Source: Chloroflexota bacterium (GTDB taxonomy: Bacteria; Chloroflexota; JAJPGV01). Taken from it: a stretch of DNA of 60,118 nt. The position numbers and the translations under genes are program-made. Location: the NCBI GenBank assembly GCA_021325635.1, contig JAJPGV010000058.1:1-60118 (forward strand). The letters run 5' to 3'. This document shows, one piece after another, positions 8,850 to 16,500 of the stretch (positions are counted from its first letter, which is position 1; each line of letters begins with the position of its first letter). Below the pieces are notes generated by a model. It was not told where the DNA came from. It searched no databases and worked only from the letters and a program-made list of their open reading frames with translations.

Positions 8850-10049
8850 CTACTTGGCGACGGTGACGTGTGTGCGGCCGTATTCGTCGCTGAAGCCGAT
8901 TCCACCCATCTCAACGACGGCAACAAAATCGAGCGTCGGCGGCTGGGGAGCCAGAAGCTGAACCTTGCCCTGCACCGTCACCTGCTCCCCCGGCTGCAGC
9001 TCCCGATTGTCATCGGAGAAGAACCCCCAACGTACCGGGTATTGAGCAGCGGAGCTCGTCCAGCGCACGCCGATGCGCCAGCGGCCCGGCTTGTCGACGT
9101 AAGGAGGCTCGGAGTCACCTGGCCGGTTGAAGCTGGGATCGCTGTAGCTCGAGCGGCTGGTGTAGCTCGTCCCAGGCGGCGGCCCCTGGGTCTTGATGGC
9201 CACGTCACCGATGTTCTTGATGGTCACGACCACGTTCACCTCGCCGCCAATGGGCACCACGGTCGGGAAGAACTTGGCAGACAGGATCTGCACCTGCGGT
9301 GTCCCGCTGTCGACGATGGTTACGGTCGTCGTCCGGTCGGTGACGTTGCCCGACTGGTCCTCGGCATGGATGTGCAGGGTGTAGGTGCCGTTCTTGATGG
9401 CCAGCCCGTTGGGCCCCTTGCCATCCCAGGTGAAGCTCTGGAGCCCCTGCTTACTGCTTGGCTGGGTGGTCACGGGCGTGATCTGGCCGTTCTGATCGAC
9501 CACCCAGATAGTGACGTCCGCATCCTTGCTCAAGGAGTAGTTGATGGTCGTCTGATCGAGGTTCTCGATGCGTCCATCGATCTCCCGGATGCCCTGCCCG
9601 TTCGGCGAGAACTGGGGCAGGGAAAGCTGGATGTCGGTGATGTCGAGCGGCACGGGATCGGCGTTCCTGACAATGGCGTCTACCGCCTGCTGTGCCGACT
9701 GGCCGGCGGGCGTCGTGGCCTGGAACAACAGCTTGTAGTCCCCGTCTGACAGCACTCGCTGGTCGTCCGTATCCGGCACCGAGATGACCCCGGTGAACGG
9801 AAAAGCGTAGCTTTCAGCAGCGCGGTCGTTGTCCCGCAGGACCACCCGGGCGCCATCGGGCTGCACGAGCGTGATCGTGACGTGCGCCGGCACGCCCAGG
9901 CTGTAGGGGATGCTCCCGTCCTCGTAGGCTGCCAGGTCGTTAGGCTCGACGGTGATCTGGCCGGTACCGACCGTGAGGAGGCTGGTCTGCCCGCAAGCTG
10001 CCAGAAGCGGTAGAAAGGCCAGGCAAGCGACGGCCAGGCGCCGGAGCAT
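8850..10049 (-). CDS. Ig-like repeat lipoprotein of the glycan locus
   Basis: This 399-aa protein has a lipoprotein signal peptide with lipobox LLAAC (lipidated Cys near residue 19), so it is anchored on the outer face of the membrane. The middle region is FlgD/CARDB-like beta sandwich material: FSPNGQGIREIDGRIENL and FTWDGKGPNGLAIKNGTYTL resemble FlgD-type Ig repeats. The last 140 residues form a separate domain with GPPPGTSY, PGRWRIGVRW, YPVRWGFFSDD and MGGIGFSDEYG. That domain is clearly homologous to the C-terminus of the HTH-membrane protein at 52855-53676. The gene lies between GT39 and GT2 genes in the same transcript, which suggests binding or organising surface glycan. No enzymatic motif is seen. 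Confidence 0.8.
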   Translation of the reverse strand: MLRRLAVACLAFLPLLAACGQTSLLTVGTGQITVEPNDLAAYEDGSIPYSLGVPAHVTITLVQPDGARVVLRDNDRAAESYAFPFTGVISVPDTDDQRVLSDGDYKLLFQATTPAGQSAQQAVDAIVRNADPVPLDITDIQLSLPQFSPNGQGIREIDGRIENLDQTTINYSLSKDADVTIWVVDQNGQITPVTTQPSSKQGLQSFTWDGKGPNGLAIKNGTYTLHIHAEDQSGNVTDRTTTVTIVDSGTPQVQILSAKFFPTVVPIGGEVNVVVTIKNIGDVAIKTQGPPPGTSYTSRSSYSDPSFNRPGDSEPPYVDKPGRWRIGVRWTSSAAQYPVRWGFFSDDNRELQPGEQVTVQGKVQLLAPQPPTLDFVAVVEMGGIGFSDEYGRTHVTVAK

Positions 10050-10084
10050 CGAGCTGAGTCTACCACCTGAGGCCCGCCTCTCGG

Positions 10085-12031
10085 TTACGGTCGCACCTCG
10101 AATGAGCCTACTCCCAGCTCGGTGTCGCCACCGTCGAGCTGCAGGTTGCGAGGACCAGGCAGCTCGTACAGGCCTACCGTGACGTCATAACGGCCGGAGG
10201 GCGCGTTCGCCGGCACGGTAACGGTGTAGCCGTCGAACACCTGCTCTCCCGGAAGCCAGCGACTGGTCGGAAAGCTGCCCAGGCAGGGCGGGTGATCTTG
10301 CTGGGTTCGGAGCCGATTGACGTTGTCGTCGGCGTGGACGTAGGCGGTGTAGTCGGCGGCGGGCTGCGCCAGTGCCTGCCACACCAGCGTCAGGGGCACA
10401 ACCGTTCTCGGCCGCACCGGCACGGTGGGCAGCCCCTCGACGCGCAGCAGGCCAATCTCGTGCCCAAAGCTGCCCAGCACCCGGTTTTCCGACGGCGGCA
10501 AATCCCGGCCGGGCACCCGCACCTCTATTAGCACCGGCTGACGCAAGGTATTGACCACGGGACGCTCGACGGCGCTCGAAGGCAGGCGCGGCAGCAGGAC
10601 CTCCGGTTGGGTGACGTCGTAAGGCGGGAACGCATACAGGGCGTCCCTGCCCCCCGTTGGCACAACCAGGCACTGGGCGGGATTAAAGCTCTGGATGGGC
10701 TGGTTGTGGTCGACCGCCTGAAAGGTCCAGTCCTGGGCATACAGCGGGGCCAAGAAGACCTGCCGGCCTGCGCTCGCTTCCTCTCGCAAGTAGGCGGCCG
10801 CATCCACCTTGTCCTGCATCATCCAGAAGTAGGTGTCGTTCGATGGCCCCCAGACCTGGAAGTAGGAATGGTAGGTGAAGGCCGCGCTGGCGCCCACGAG
10901 CGCCAACGACGGCACGTAGCGCCAGCCTGCCGGCGACTTGGGCGGAAAGCGCTGCCGGCCGATCCGCCTCAGCTTGACCCGCTCCAGCCAGACCGGCAGC
11001 CGTTCCAGCGCCAGCGCGGGCACGAGCACAACGGGCGGGATGAGCGCCGTGAGCCGAATGTAGTACGGTGCATCGGGACTGAAGATCGAGGCGAGGGACA
11101 CCGTCCCCAGCCATAACAGCACGAACGCATACGCCGGCTGGTGCAGCCTCGCCGCCAGGAGCACGACGCCGACCACGAACGCCAGCCTCATGGGCCAATC
11201 GAACAGCGGCATGCCGATGACGTTGTGCGCGCCGTTGAGGCTGCCCTGCAGGACGAACAGCTTCAGCATGGCCACGAGGTTTGCCACAACCGCCTGCCGA
11301 TCGGTGACGGCCACGCCCTCGGTGCGCTGAAAGAAGCTGGAAGCATGCGTGCCGGCATAAACAGCCAGCGGCAGAGAGCCCAGGACGAAGGCGCCAGCCG
11401 AGAGCGCCAGCCCGCGAACGTTCGAGATCCGCCTCCGCAGGGCAACCCAGTACAGCGCAAACAGCGCCAGGGCCAGGATCAGCAGCCGAGCCGCGGTGTA
11501 GGTGTACATCGAGGCAGCCAGAGCCAAGCCGGCAAGCGCGAACAGCGCACTCCTCTGCCGGCGGAAGGCCATCCACAGCAGCCCGAAGGCGAGACACTCG
11601 GCCAGCGGTAAGCTGATCGTCCGCAAACCGATGCGGCTGAAGTTCACGTGCATGAACAGGAAGGCAGCAACCGCGGCGGCCCATACCGCCACCCGGCGTG
11701 CGCGGCGCAGCCCCTCGCTCGGACGCAGCAGCTCCACGACGCAGAAGTAGATCGCCGGCAGCGTAGCCACGCCAAGAAACGCCGACGACAGGCGCAGCGC
11801 CTGAGGGCTGGCGCCAATGCCTCTCACGAACAACGCCGCCCAGTAGAAGTAGAACGGCTCGCGTCCGTTGTTGGCCTCGAAATAGATCGGGTGGAAACCG
11901 GATCCCAGCCGCCAAATGTCCACCAGATCGGCGGCCTCATCGAAATGGAAGCCAACGGGAAAGCGCCACAGCTCGAAGAAGCGAAAGAAGGCGCCTACGA
12001 GCACGATCGCCGCCAGGGCAATCAGCCGCAT
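10085..12031 (-). CDS. Family 39 (PMT/ArnT-like) glycosyltransferase
   Basis: This is a GT-C membrane enzyme that uses polyprenyl-phosphate sugars as donor outside the membrane. The first transmembrane helix is followed by FPVGFHFDEAADLVDIW, carrying the acidic pair characteristic of PMT_2 proteins, and then NGREPFYFYW. About 11-12 hydrophobic segments occupy residues 1-400, and a soluble beta-rich C-terminal domain of about 220 residues follows. The frame extends upstream to 12094 but passes through a strong terminator-like hairpin at 12061-12084. The ATG at 12031 is therefore preferred, giving 648 aa and starting just before the first helix. It is the first gene of the glycan locus. Confidence 0.85.
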   Translation of the reverse strand: MRLIALAAIVLVGAFFRFFELWRFPVGFHFDEAADLVDIWRLGSGFHPIYFEANNGREPFYFYWAALFVRGIGASPQALRLSSAFLGVATLPAIYFCVVELLRPSEGLRRARRVAVWAAAVAAFLFMHVNFSRIGLRTISLPLAECLAFGLLWMAFRRQRSALFALAGLALAASMYTYTAARLLILALALFALYWVALRRRISNVRGLALSAGAFVLGSLPLAVYAGTHASSFFQRTEGVAVTDRQAVVANLVAMLKLFVLQGSLNGAHNVIGMPLFDWPMRLAFVVGVVLLAARLHQPAYAFVLLWLGTVSLASIFSPDAPYYIRLTALIPPVVLVPALALERLPVWLERVKLRRIGRQRFPPKSPAGWRYVPSLALVGASAAFTYHSYFQVWGPSNDTYFWMMQDKVDAAAYLREEASAGRQVFLAPLYAQDWTFQAVDHNQPIQSFNPAQCLVVPTGGRDALYAFPPYDVTQPEVLLPRLPSSAVERPVVNTLRQPVLIEVRVPGRDLPPSENRVLGSFGHEIGLLRVEGLPTVPVRPRTVVPLTLVWQALAQPAADYTAYVHADDNVNRLRTQQDHPPCLGSFPTSRWLPGEQVFDGYTVTVPANAPSGRYDVTVGLYELPGPRNLQLDGGDTELGVGSFEVRP

Positions 12032-12060
12032 CTCCCGGCCCGACACGGCGTACACGAAAG

Positions 12061-12084
12061 AAGCTCCGCCCTTTGGCGGAGCTT
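12061..12084 (-). terminator. Hairpin terminator after the erpA/iscA-type gene
   Basis: Perfect 10-bp stem AAGCTCCGCC / GGCGGAGCTT with a 4-nt loop. On the minus strand it is followed by a short pyrimidine tract (CTTTC). It lies 30 bp past the stop of the iron-sulfur carrier gene and 30 bp before the chosen GT39 start. It therefore separates a housekeeping gene from the glycan locus. Confidence 0.75.
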
Positions 12085-12113
12085 CCAACTTCAATTCGAG
12101 ACGGTTCGAGGGA

Positions 12114-12515
12114 CTAGTGTCCGCAGCCTCCGCCGCAGCCGCCGGAGCTCACGTTCGCGTTCTCGGTGCTGAACGAATGGCCACAGGCGCAGGAACCCCT
12201 GGCGTTGGGGTTGGAGAAGGTGAACCCCTGGCCCATCAAGCCATCCACATAGTCGATCTCGGTGCCATTCAGAACGCTGGCGCTCATCGAGTCCATGATG
12301 ATGCGCACGCCATTGCTCTCGACGATCAGATCGTCGCCGCTGTCGTCAGCCTCATCGAACACCATGCCGTAAGACATTCCGGCACAGCCGCCTCCCTGTA
12401 CGAATACGCGCAGGTTCTTCTGCCCGGCGAGTCCCTCTTTCTCGAGCAGATCGATGACCTTCTCGGCGGCCGTGGGGGTGAGCACCAGGCCCGTATTCGG
12501 CATCACTACCGACAT
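12114..12515 (-). CDS. erpA: Iron-sulfur cluster carrier, ErpA/IscA/HesB family
   Basis: This 133-aa A-type Fe-S carrier passes clusters to apo-proteins. It has the family opening LTPTAAEKVIDLLEKEG and the three conserved cysteines: one in FVQGGGCAGMSYGM and two in the C-x-C of GSCACGHSF. The ATG at 12515 is preceded by AGGAGG at 12 nt, and the longer frame to 12620 lacks such support. Beyond the usual family end there is a 14-residue tail terminating GGCGGGCGH, adding two cysteines and a histidine. The hairpin at 12061-12084 follows the gene. IscA, SufA and ErpA cannot be separated confidently, so the symbol is provisional. Confidence 0.88.
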   Translation of the reverse strand: MSVVMPNTGLVLTPTAAEKVIDLLEKEGLAGQKNLRVFVQGGGCAGMSYGMVFDEADDSGDDLIVESNGVRIIMDSMSASVLNGTEIDYVDGLMGQGFTFSNPNARGSCACGHSFSTENANVSSGGCGGGCGH

Positions 12516-12723
12516 GTCGTTCTTTCCTCCTGCAGTAAACGAGCGGCACCGCCTCTCGCTTTTCAAAACGTAGCAGGTCGGCCCCCCCGCTGTCAATTGC
12601 TTGAGAATCTGTAGCCACATCTGACCCCCAATTCGGACCCGCTCAGGCTATGATGCTGAAAATGATCCCTCCAGCGCCCCTCACGCCAGGCGCGACTCAC
12701 GCTATCCGCGGAGCGCCGGCGGC

Positions 12724-13161
12724 ATGATGGACAACATCCTGGGCTGGAACGTTGGTGCGCTGCTGCGGAACATCGCCGAAGCGGAAGTCGTGAGCCTCTA
12801 TTTCCCGCATCTCGGCCGGGCCCTGGTGGTGGACCTGCGACACGATGAAACCGATCCACCGCTCATCGTGATCGACGGGATGGTGGCCGGCCCCCGCGAG
12901 CGCATGGACAGCCTCAAACATATGCGCCCCCGATTCGAGCCGCCCCAAACGCTCACGGTCGCACCCTGGCTGGCCCCGGTCAAGAGCATGGAGTCGAGCG
13001 GCGCGCTGGCTGCCGTCGGACGCCGGCTGGCCGCGGTGAGCGACGCGGACGAACGGCGACTGGGACGCGCCTACGCCGAGCTGCTGACGATCGAGCGCGA
13101 CGAAGTGTGGGCGTTGATACGAGGGGACGAGCAGCGAACGCGGACGCTGTACCAGCGATAA
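12724..13161 (+). CDS. Conserved-looking hypothetical protein
   Basis: I do not recognise this 145-aa protein. It starts MMDNILGWNVGALLRN, has a beta-rich central part (VSLYFPHLGRALVVDLRHD, PPLIVIDGMV) and ends in a charged helical segment rich in Arg and Glu. There is no signal peptide or membrane segment. The amino-acid composition and codon pattern are protein-like and no good ORF competes on the opposite strand. Two consecutive ATG codons at 12724 and 12727 offer alternative starts. The upstream 200 bp separate it from the divergent erpA-type gene. A small membrane ORF follows within 10 bp. Confidence 0.65.
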   Translation: MMDNILGWNVGALLRNIAEAEVVSLYFPHLGRALVVDLRHDETDPPLIVIDGMVAGPRERMDSLKHMRPRFEPPQTLTVAPWLAPVKSMESSGALAAVGRRLAAVSDADERRLGRAYAELLTIERDEVWALIRGDEQRTRTLYQR

Positions 13162-13168
13162 GGCCTCA

Positions 13169-13279
13169 CTGAACGCGGTCATCTCGATTCTGATTCCGCT
13201 GGCGTTGCTCGCAGCCAGCATCGCCGTGATGATCTGGCTGCTGGTCACCGTGGTGAAACAGTTCCGCAGCCGGCGTTGA
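13169..13279 (+). CDS. Possible 36-aa single-pass membrane peptide
   Basis: The frame from a CTG at 13169 to the TGA at 13279 reads as one long hydrophobic helix (AVISILIPLALLAASIAVMIW) followed by a basic tail KQFRSRR. This is a classical small inner-membrane protein profile. No ATG, GTG or TTG lies between the upstream in-frame stop and the helix, so it would need CTG or another rare start. It may be coupled to the gene ending 8 bp earlier. The start problem keeps confidence low. Confidence 0.35.
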   Translation: MNAVISILIPLALLAASIAVMIWLLVTVVKQFRSRR

Positions 13280-13289
13280 CGATGGGTCG

Positions 13290-13583
13290 CTAGATGGACC
13301 GATCCCGCTTCCAGCCAGCTCGCAGACCGGGCTGGGAGCGCAGGAAGTGCCGCACGTCGGCGAGCTTGTAGGCGTAGCCAAAGACCTTACCGTTGGCGTC
13401 GCGTCCCACGTAGCGGGTGATCCGACCGGCGAGCCGGGCTTCCTCTATCTTCTTCTCGAGCGTGTAGACGCGGTCGAAAGCCACCTGGTTTTGCAGCTCG
13501 TACTCGTGCAGGCCAAGCTCTGCTGCAAATAGCTGATAGAGCTCCCTGGTATCGACCATATCCTCAGGAAAAACGTTCGCCAC
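13290..13583 (-). CDS. Hypothetical protein, 97 aa
   Basis: The family is unrecognised. The GTG start at 13583 is preceded by a G-rich ribosome-binding stretch. The sequence is mixed alpha-beta, with TRELYQLFAAELGLHEYEL, a charged helix TLEKKIEEARLAGR, and a strand pair RYVGRDANGKVFGYAYKLADV, ending in basic residues. It has no membrane segment, signal peptide or Cys motif. Its composition is more balanced than the antisense frames. It is convergent with the small membrane ORF upstream. Confidence 0.6.
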   Translation of the reverse strand: MANVFPEDMVDTRELYQLFAAELGLHEYELQNQVAFDRVYTLEKKIEEARLAGRITRYVGRDANGKVFGYAYKLADVRHFLRSQPGLRAGWKRDRSI

Positions 13584-13642
13584 TCACGGCCCCCCAATTG
13601 GCCTGACCCTAAGCAATGTATGGTAACGCAACCGAACAGGCG

Positions 13643-14086
13643 TCAAGCGGCGAGCGAGCGCAGCCGGTTGTGGAGCTTGGCCGTGAGGAGCTCGCGATCG
13701 CCGGAGTCCAAGCCGGATAGCTTGCCGGCGTTCTCCAGCTCGGCGCTGGCAATGCGCACGCAGGTGCGGCGGTCAGGTATGGGCCAAGCGCCGGCCAGCA
13801 CGCCACTGGCGAGCGCCCACAGCGTGAACGCGCCTGCACCCGCTACGCCCCAGGCGCGGAAGGCAAAGACCACGGCGACCGCCAGCACGATATTGGCCAC
13901 CCAGGTCAAGGAGGTGACGATTGTCGGCGTCATCAAGGCCTGGAGCAGCCGCACCTGCTGGCGGCTGGTCGCCTGCAGCTCACCGGCAACGGTTCGCGCC
14001 ACGCCGAAGGTAAATCGCTGGAAGTGGAAGAGAGAGGCGTTAGCCACGGTGTAGACGGCCAGCGCCACAATGGCCCAGATGTGCAC
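13643..14086 (-). CDS. Hypothetical membrane protein with three predicted helices
   Basis: This 147-aa protein has hydrophobic helices at about residues 3-18 (IWAIVALAVYTVANASLF), 52-78 (PTIVTSLTWVANIVLAVAVVFAF) and 82-100. A soluble C-terminal tail with SGLDSGDRELLTAKLHNRL follows. The GTG start at 14086 has a good AGGAGG ribosome-binding site 12 nt upstream. The family is not recognised. It is followed on the same strand by the 97-aa hypothetical gene. The topology and the tail after the last helix could indicate a small transport or stress-related membrane protein, but nothing specific is supported. Confidence 0.6.
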   Translation of the reverse strand: MHIWAIVALAVYTVANASLFHFQRFTFGVARTVAGELQATSRQQVRLLQALMTPTIVTSLTWVANIVLAVAVVFAFRAWGVAGAGAFTLWALASGVLAGAWPIPDRRTCVRIASAELENAGKLSGLDSGDRELLTAKLHNRLRSLAA

Positions 14087-14168
14087 GCACCTGCACCTCC
14101 TGTATCGCGAATCAGTGGGCGCTGTGAAGTCTAGCCCCAGACCGCGCCGGCAGCAGCCACCTCACGTT

Positions 14169-14489
14169 TCACAGCATTCGGCTGAGGTCGGTGAAGGCGT
14201 CGGCCGCGTGGTCCGGGCAGGCGGTGCTGGATGCCGTGCTTACGGTTTGCAGATCCGAGTCTTTGAGACTCACCTCAACTGTGCGCGAAAGGTCGCGCGC
14301 GCATGCCAAGCGTGCGCAGCGCACTTCGCCCAGCCGCCGTCCGAGCTCGGCAAAGCGCTCCCTGGCATGTCGATCGCAGAACTGGCTTTCCGCGCGAACC
14401 ACGCGGTCGCTGTAGCCAATGTTGTCAAAGACAAAGACCTCCACCGCTCCCGCTTCCGCGGCCGAGCAGTTACCGTGAGCGCAAGCCAT
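14169..14489 (-). CDS. Small Cys/His protein, possible zinc-binding
   Basis: This 106-aa frame starts at an ATG at 14489 (a GTG at 14498 is also in frame). It begins MACAHGNCSAAEAG and later reads ESQFCDRHARERF, giving a C-x4-C ... C-x2-H pattern suggestive of a single zinc site. The remainder has helical RFAELGRRLGEVRCARLACARD and a beta-like SRTVEVSLKDSDLQ. I do not recognise a family. The layout of cysteines resembles the 66-aa protein at 22517-22717. The coding assignment rests on composition only. Confidence 0.45.
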   Translation of the reverse strand: MACAHGNCSAAEAGAVEVFVFDNIGYSDRVVRAESQFCDRHARERFAELGRRLGEVRCARLACARDLSRTVEVSLKDSDLQTVSTASSTACPDHAADAFTDLSRML

Positions 14490-14550
14490 CAGCCACACGA
14501 GCTCGGTCAGGTTCCCTCCGAGACCGTCTATCGGCGTCTAGAGTATCAGG

Positions 14551-14772
14551 CTACGTGCGGGGGCCCCAGCTCAACCTTGCGCCGTGCTCGCGAGCCCCGA
14601 GCTTGCGCCGGCGAAGGGCAGCGGCCTGACGCTTGGCGAAGAGCGGAGGCCAGGCGATCGGCTCGGGCACGGACGCGGCCGCAGATCGTGTCGCCTGTCG
14701 CCGGCTCTTGGATGCCAGGTACGCAGCGGCGGCGACAATCGCGCCTGCTCGAGCCAGTCGGATAAAGTCCAC
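14551..14772 (-). CDS. Possible small membrane protein, 73 aa
   Basis: From the GTG at 14772 the frame encodes one hydrophobic helix (LARAGAIVAAAAYLASKSRR) directly after the start. A basic soluble tail rich in Arg, Lys and Pro follows, ending LGAREHGARLSWGPRT. The longer open frame up to 14985 has unnatural composition. A weak GGGGA lies before the GTG. No family is recognised. Competing frames on both strands make the call uncertain, but this is the only one with a coherent topology between 14500 and 14890. Confidence 0.35.
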   Translation of the reverse strand: MDFIRLARAGAIVAAAAYLASKSRRQATRSAAASVPEPIAWPPLFAKRQAAALRRRKLGAREHGARLSWGPRT

Positions 14773-14897
14773 TTCCCCGCTCGTCCACCACCGTTCGGGG
14801 CGGACATGAAAAGATGGCCTTAGCCTAGCCCCGGCCTGGTTTGAAAAAGCGCCAGCTAGGAACAATTGGGGACGTCGTCGCTTGCTCCCCCAGGCAG

Positions 14898-16496
14898 TTA
14901 GCCCGCGATGCGGTAGACGGCGAGGCGTCCAAACCGTAACGTGGATGCGGCAGCGCTCTTTTCGGGCAACATCCTCAGACGGCACATTCCCCTGGTCAGC
15001 GTGCTGTCCTGCACGTTGAGCACGCCCCTGCCGTCGAGGTACACGTCGATATTTCCCGACTGCGCCACCACCAACAACGTGTGCGTGCTATCAGGCTCGA
15101 GCACCAGGTTCCCCGAGGCCAGCCAGCGTTCGCCTTCCGTTCCGTTGGCCTGAACCAGGCCAACCCCAAGACGGCCGCGCCGTGGATCGACGCGCACACA
15201 GTACGAATGCTGGGAAGCGCCCTCGTGCAGCAGCAGGTCGAACAGGCCCGGCTCGCCCGCGACGGCAAACTGCAGCTCGGCGCAGAAATCTTCCAGCACC
15301 CCAACCGGAAACATGACCTGCGCCTGGTTGGGCTCGGACAGGGTGACCTCGATCAGCTCCCCCTCCACTCGTACCCGGCCCCTGCTCGGCTCGCGCAGTA
15401 CGACGTTTGCCCGGGCCCACTCCTGACTGATTTTGGACTCGAACATAGGCCGTCCAGGCGCGGGCGCCTTACGAATCGGGGCAGCCGGAGATGGGGCAAC
15501 AGAGGCGGCTCGGGCGGGCAGCGTTGGCGGGACGTATTGAGCGCGTGCGCCGGCCGCGGGCGCAGCCACTCGATCGCCGGCAGGCGCCGCCGAACGGCGC
15601 GCGGCCAGCAGCGGATTTGGGCGCTCGGCAGGCCTGCGCTCGAGCGCGGCGAGGCCGGGCGGGACCTCGGAGGCGGGGCGCTGTGCGGGCGCCCGGCGGA
15701 CCGCCTCGTTTACGCTCGCCAGGAGATCGATGGCCCTGGGGAAGCGTTCGCCGGGGCTCTTGGCCAGTCCGCGCCGAACGATGGCGTCGATCTCTTCGCT
15801 CACGCCGGGATTGCCCTGCCTAACGCTCGGCACAGGGTCCTTCAGATGAGCCAGAGCCACAGCCAGCGGGTTCTCCCCCTCATAGGGCACCCGCCCGGCC
15901 AAGAGCTGGTACAGGGTCACCGCGAGGGCATAGACGTCCGATGCCGCTTCGGCCCGCCCGCGCAGCTGCTCGGGCGCCATGTACCACGGCGTGCCGACCA
16001 TCTGCCCCAGCGTGGAGCTGGCTGAGTCCCGGATGAAGGCCAGCCCGAAGTCAGACAAGAACAGCCGCCCAGCGGCATCGAAGAGCATGTTGGCGGGCTT
16101 CACATCCCGGTGGATGACACCGGCCTGATGGGCATAATCGATGGCCTGGGCCGCCGGCTTCAAGATCTGCACCGCCTGGGCAGGAGACATCGGCTGGCCG
16201 AGACGGGCAGCCAATGTCCCTCCGTCGGCCAGCTGCATGGCGATGTAGGCCAGCTCGTCCTGGCGACCAAAGTCGAACACCGGCAGGATGCTCGGGTGCT
16301 TCAGCTGAGCAACCTGGATGGCCTCCACTCGAAAACGTTCGAAAGCCCCGGGCGCATCCGATACGTCCAGCACTTTAAGCGCGACGTCGCGCTCTAACGC
16401 CAGCTGCCTGGCACGGTACACGACGGACATGGCTCCGCGGCCCATCTGCTCGACGATCTCGAAGCCCCCCAGCGTGTAACCGGGCGCTAGACTCAC
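14898..16496 (-). CDS. PknB-type Ser/Thr protein kinase with C-terminal beta-sandwich domain
   Basis: This 532-aa protein has an intact eukaryotic-like kinase domain at about residues 12-270: glycine loop MGRGAMSVVYRAR, lysine in DVALKVLD, helix-C glutamate in FRVEAIQ, catalytic HRDVKPANML, DFG in LSDFGLAF, and APEQ. A Pro/Ala/Arg-rich linker (270-350) follows. The last 170 residues look like a concanavalin/LamG-like sandwich (FDLLLHEGASQHSYCVRVD, NIDVYLDGRGVLNVQD). No transmembrane helix is seen, so unlike PknB it is probably cytoplasmic. The GTG start lies 4 bp after the stop of the cyclase gene, indicating one operon of two signalling enzymes. Confidence 0.9.
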   Translation of the reverse strand: MSLAPGYTLGGFEIVEQMGRGAMSVVYRARQLALERDVALKVLDVSDAPGAFERFRVEAIQVAQLKHPSILPVFDFGRQDELAYIAMQLADGGTLAARLGQPMSPAQAVQILKPAAQAIDYAHQAGVIHRDVKPANMLFDAAGRLFLSDFGLAFIRDSASSTLGQMVGTPWYMAPEQLRGRAEAASDVYALAVTLYQLLAGRVPYEGENPLAVALAHLKDPVPSVRQGNPGVSEEIDAIVRRGLAKSPGERFPRAIDLLASVNEAVRRAPAQRPASEVPPGLAALERRPAERPNPLLAARRSAAPAGDRVAAPAAGARAQYVPPTLPARAASVAPSPAAPIRKAPAPGRPMFESKISQEWARANVVLREPSRGRVRVEGELIEVTLSEPNQAQVMFPVGVLEDFCAELQFAVAGEPGLFDLLLHEGASQHSYCVRVDPRRGRLGVGLVQANGTEGERWLASGNLVLEPDSTHTLLVVAQSGNIDVYLDGRGVLNVQDSTLTRGMCRLRMLPEKSAAASTLRFGRLAVYRIAG

Positions 16497-16500
16497 CTGT

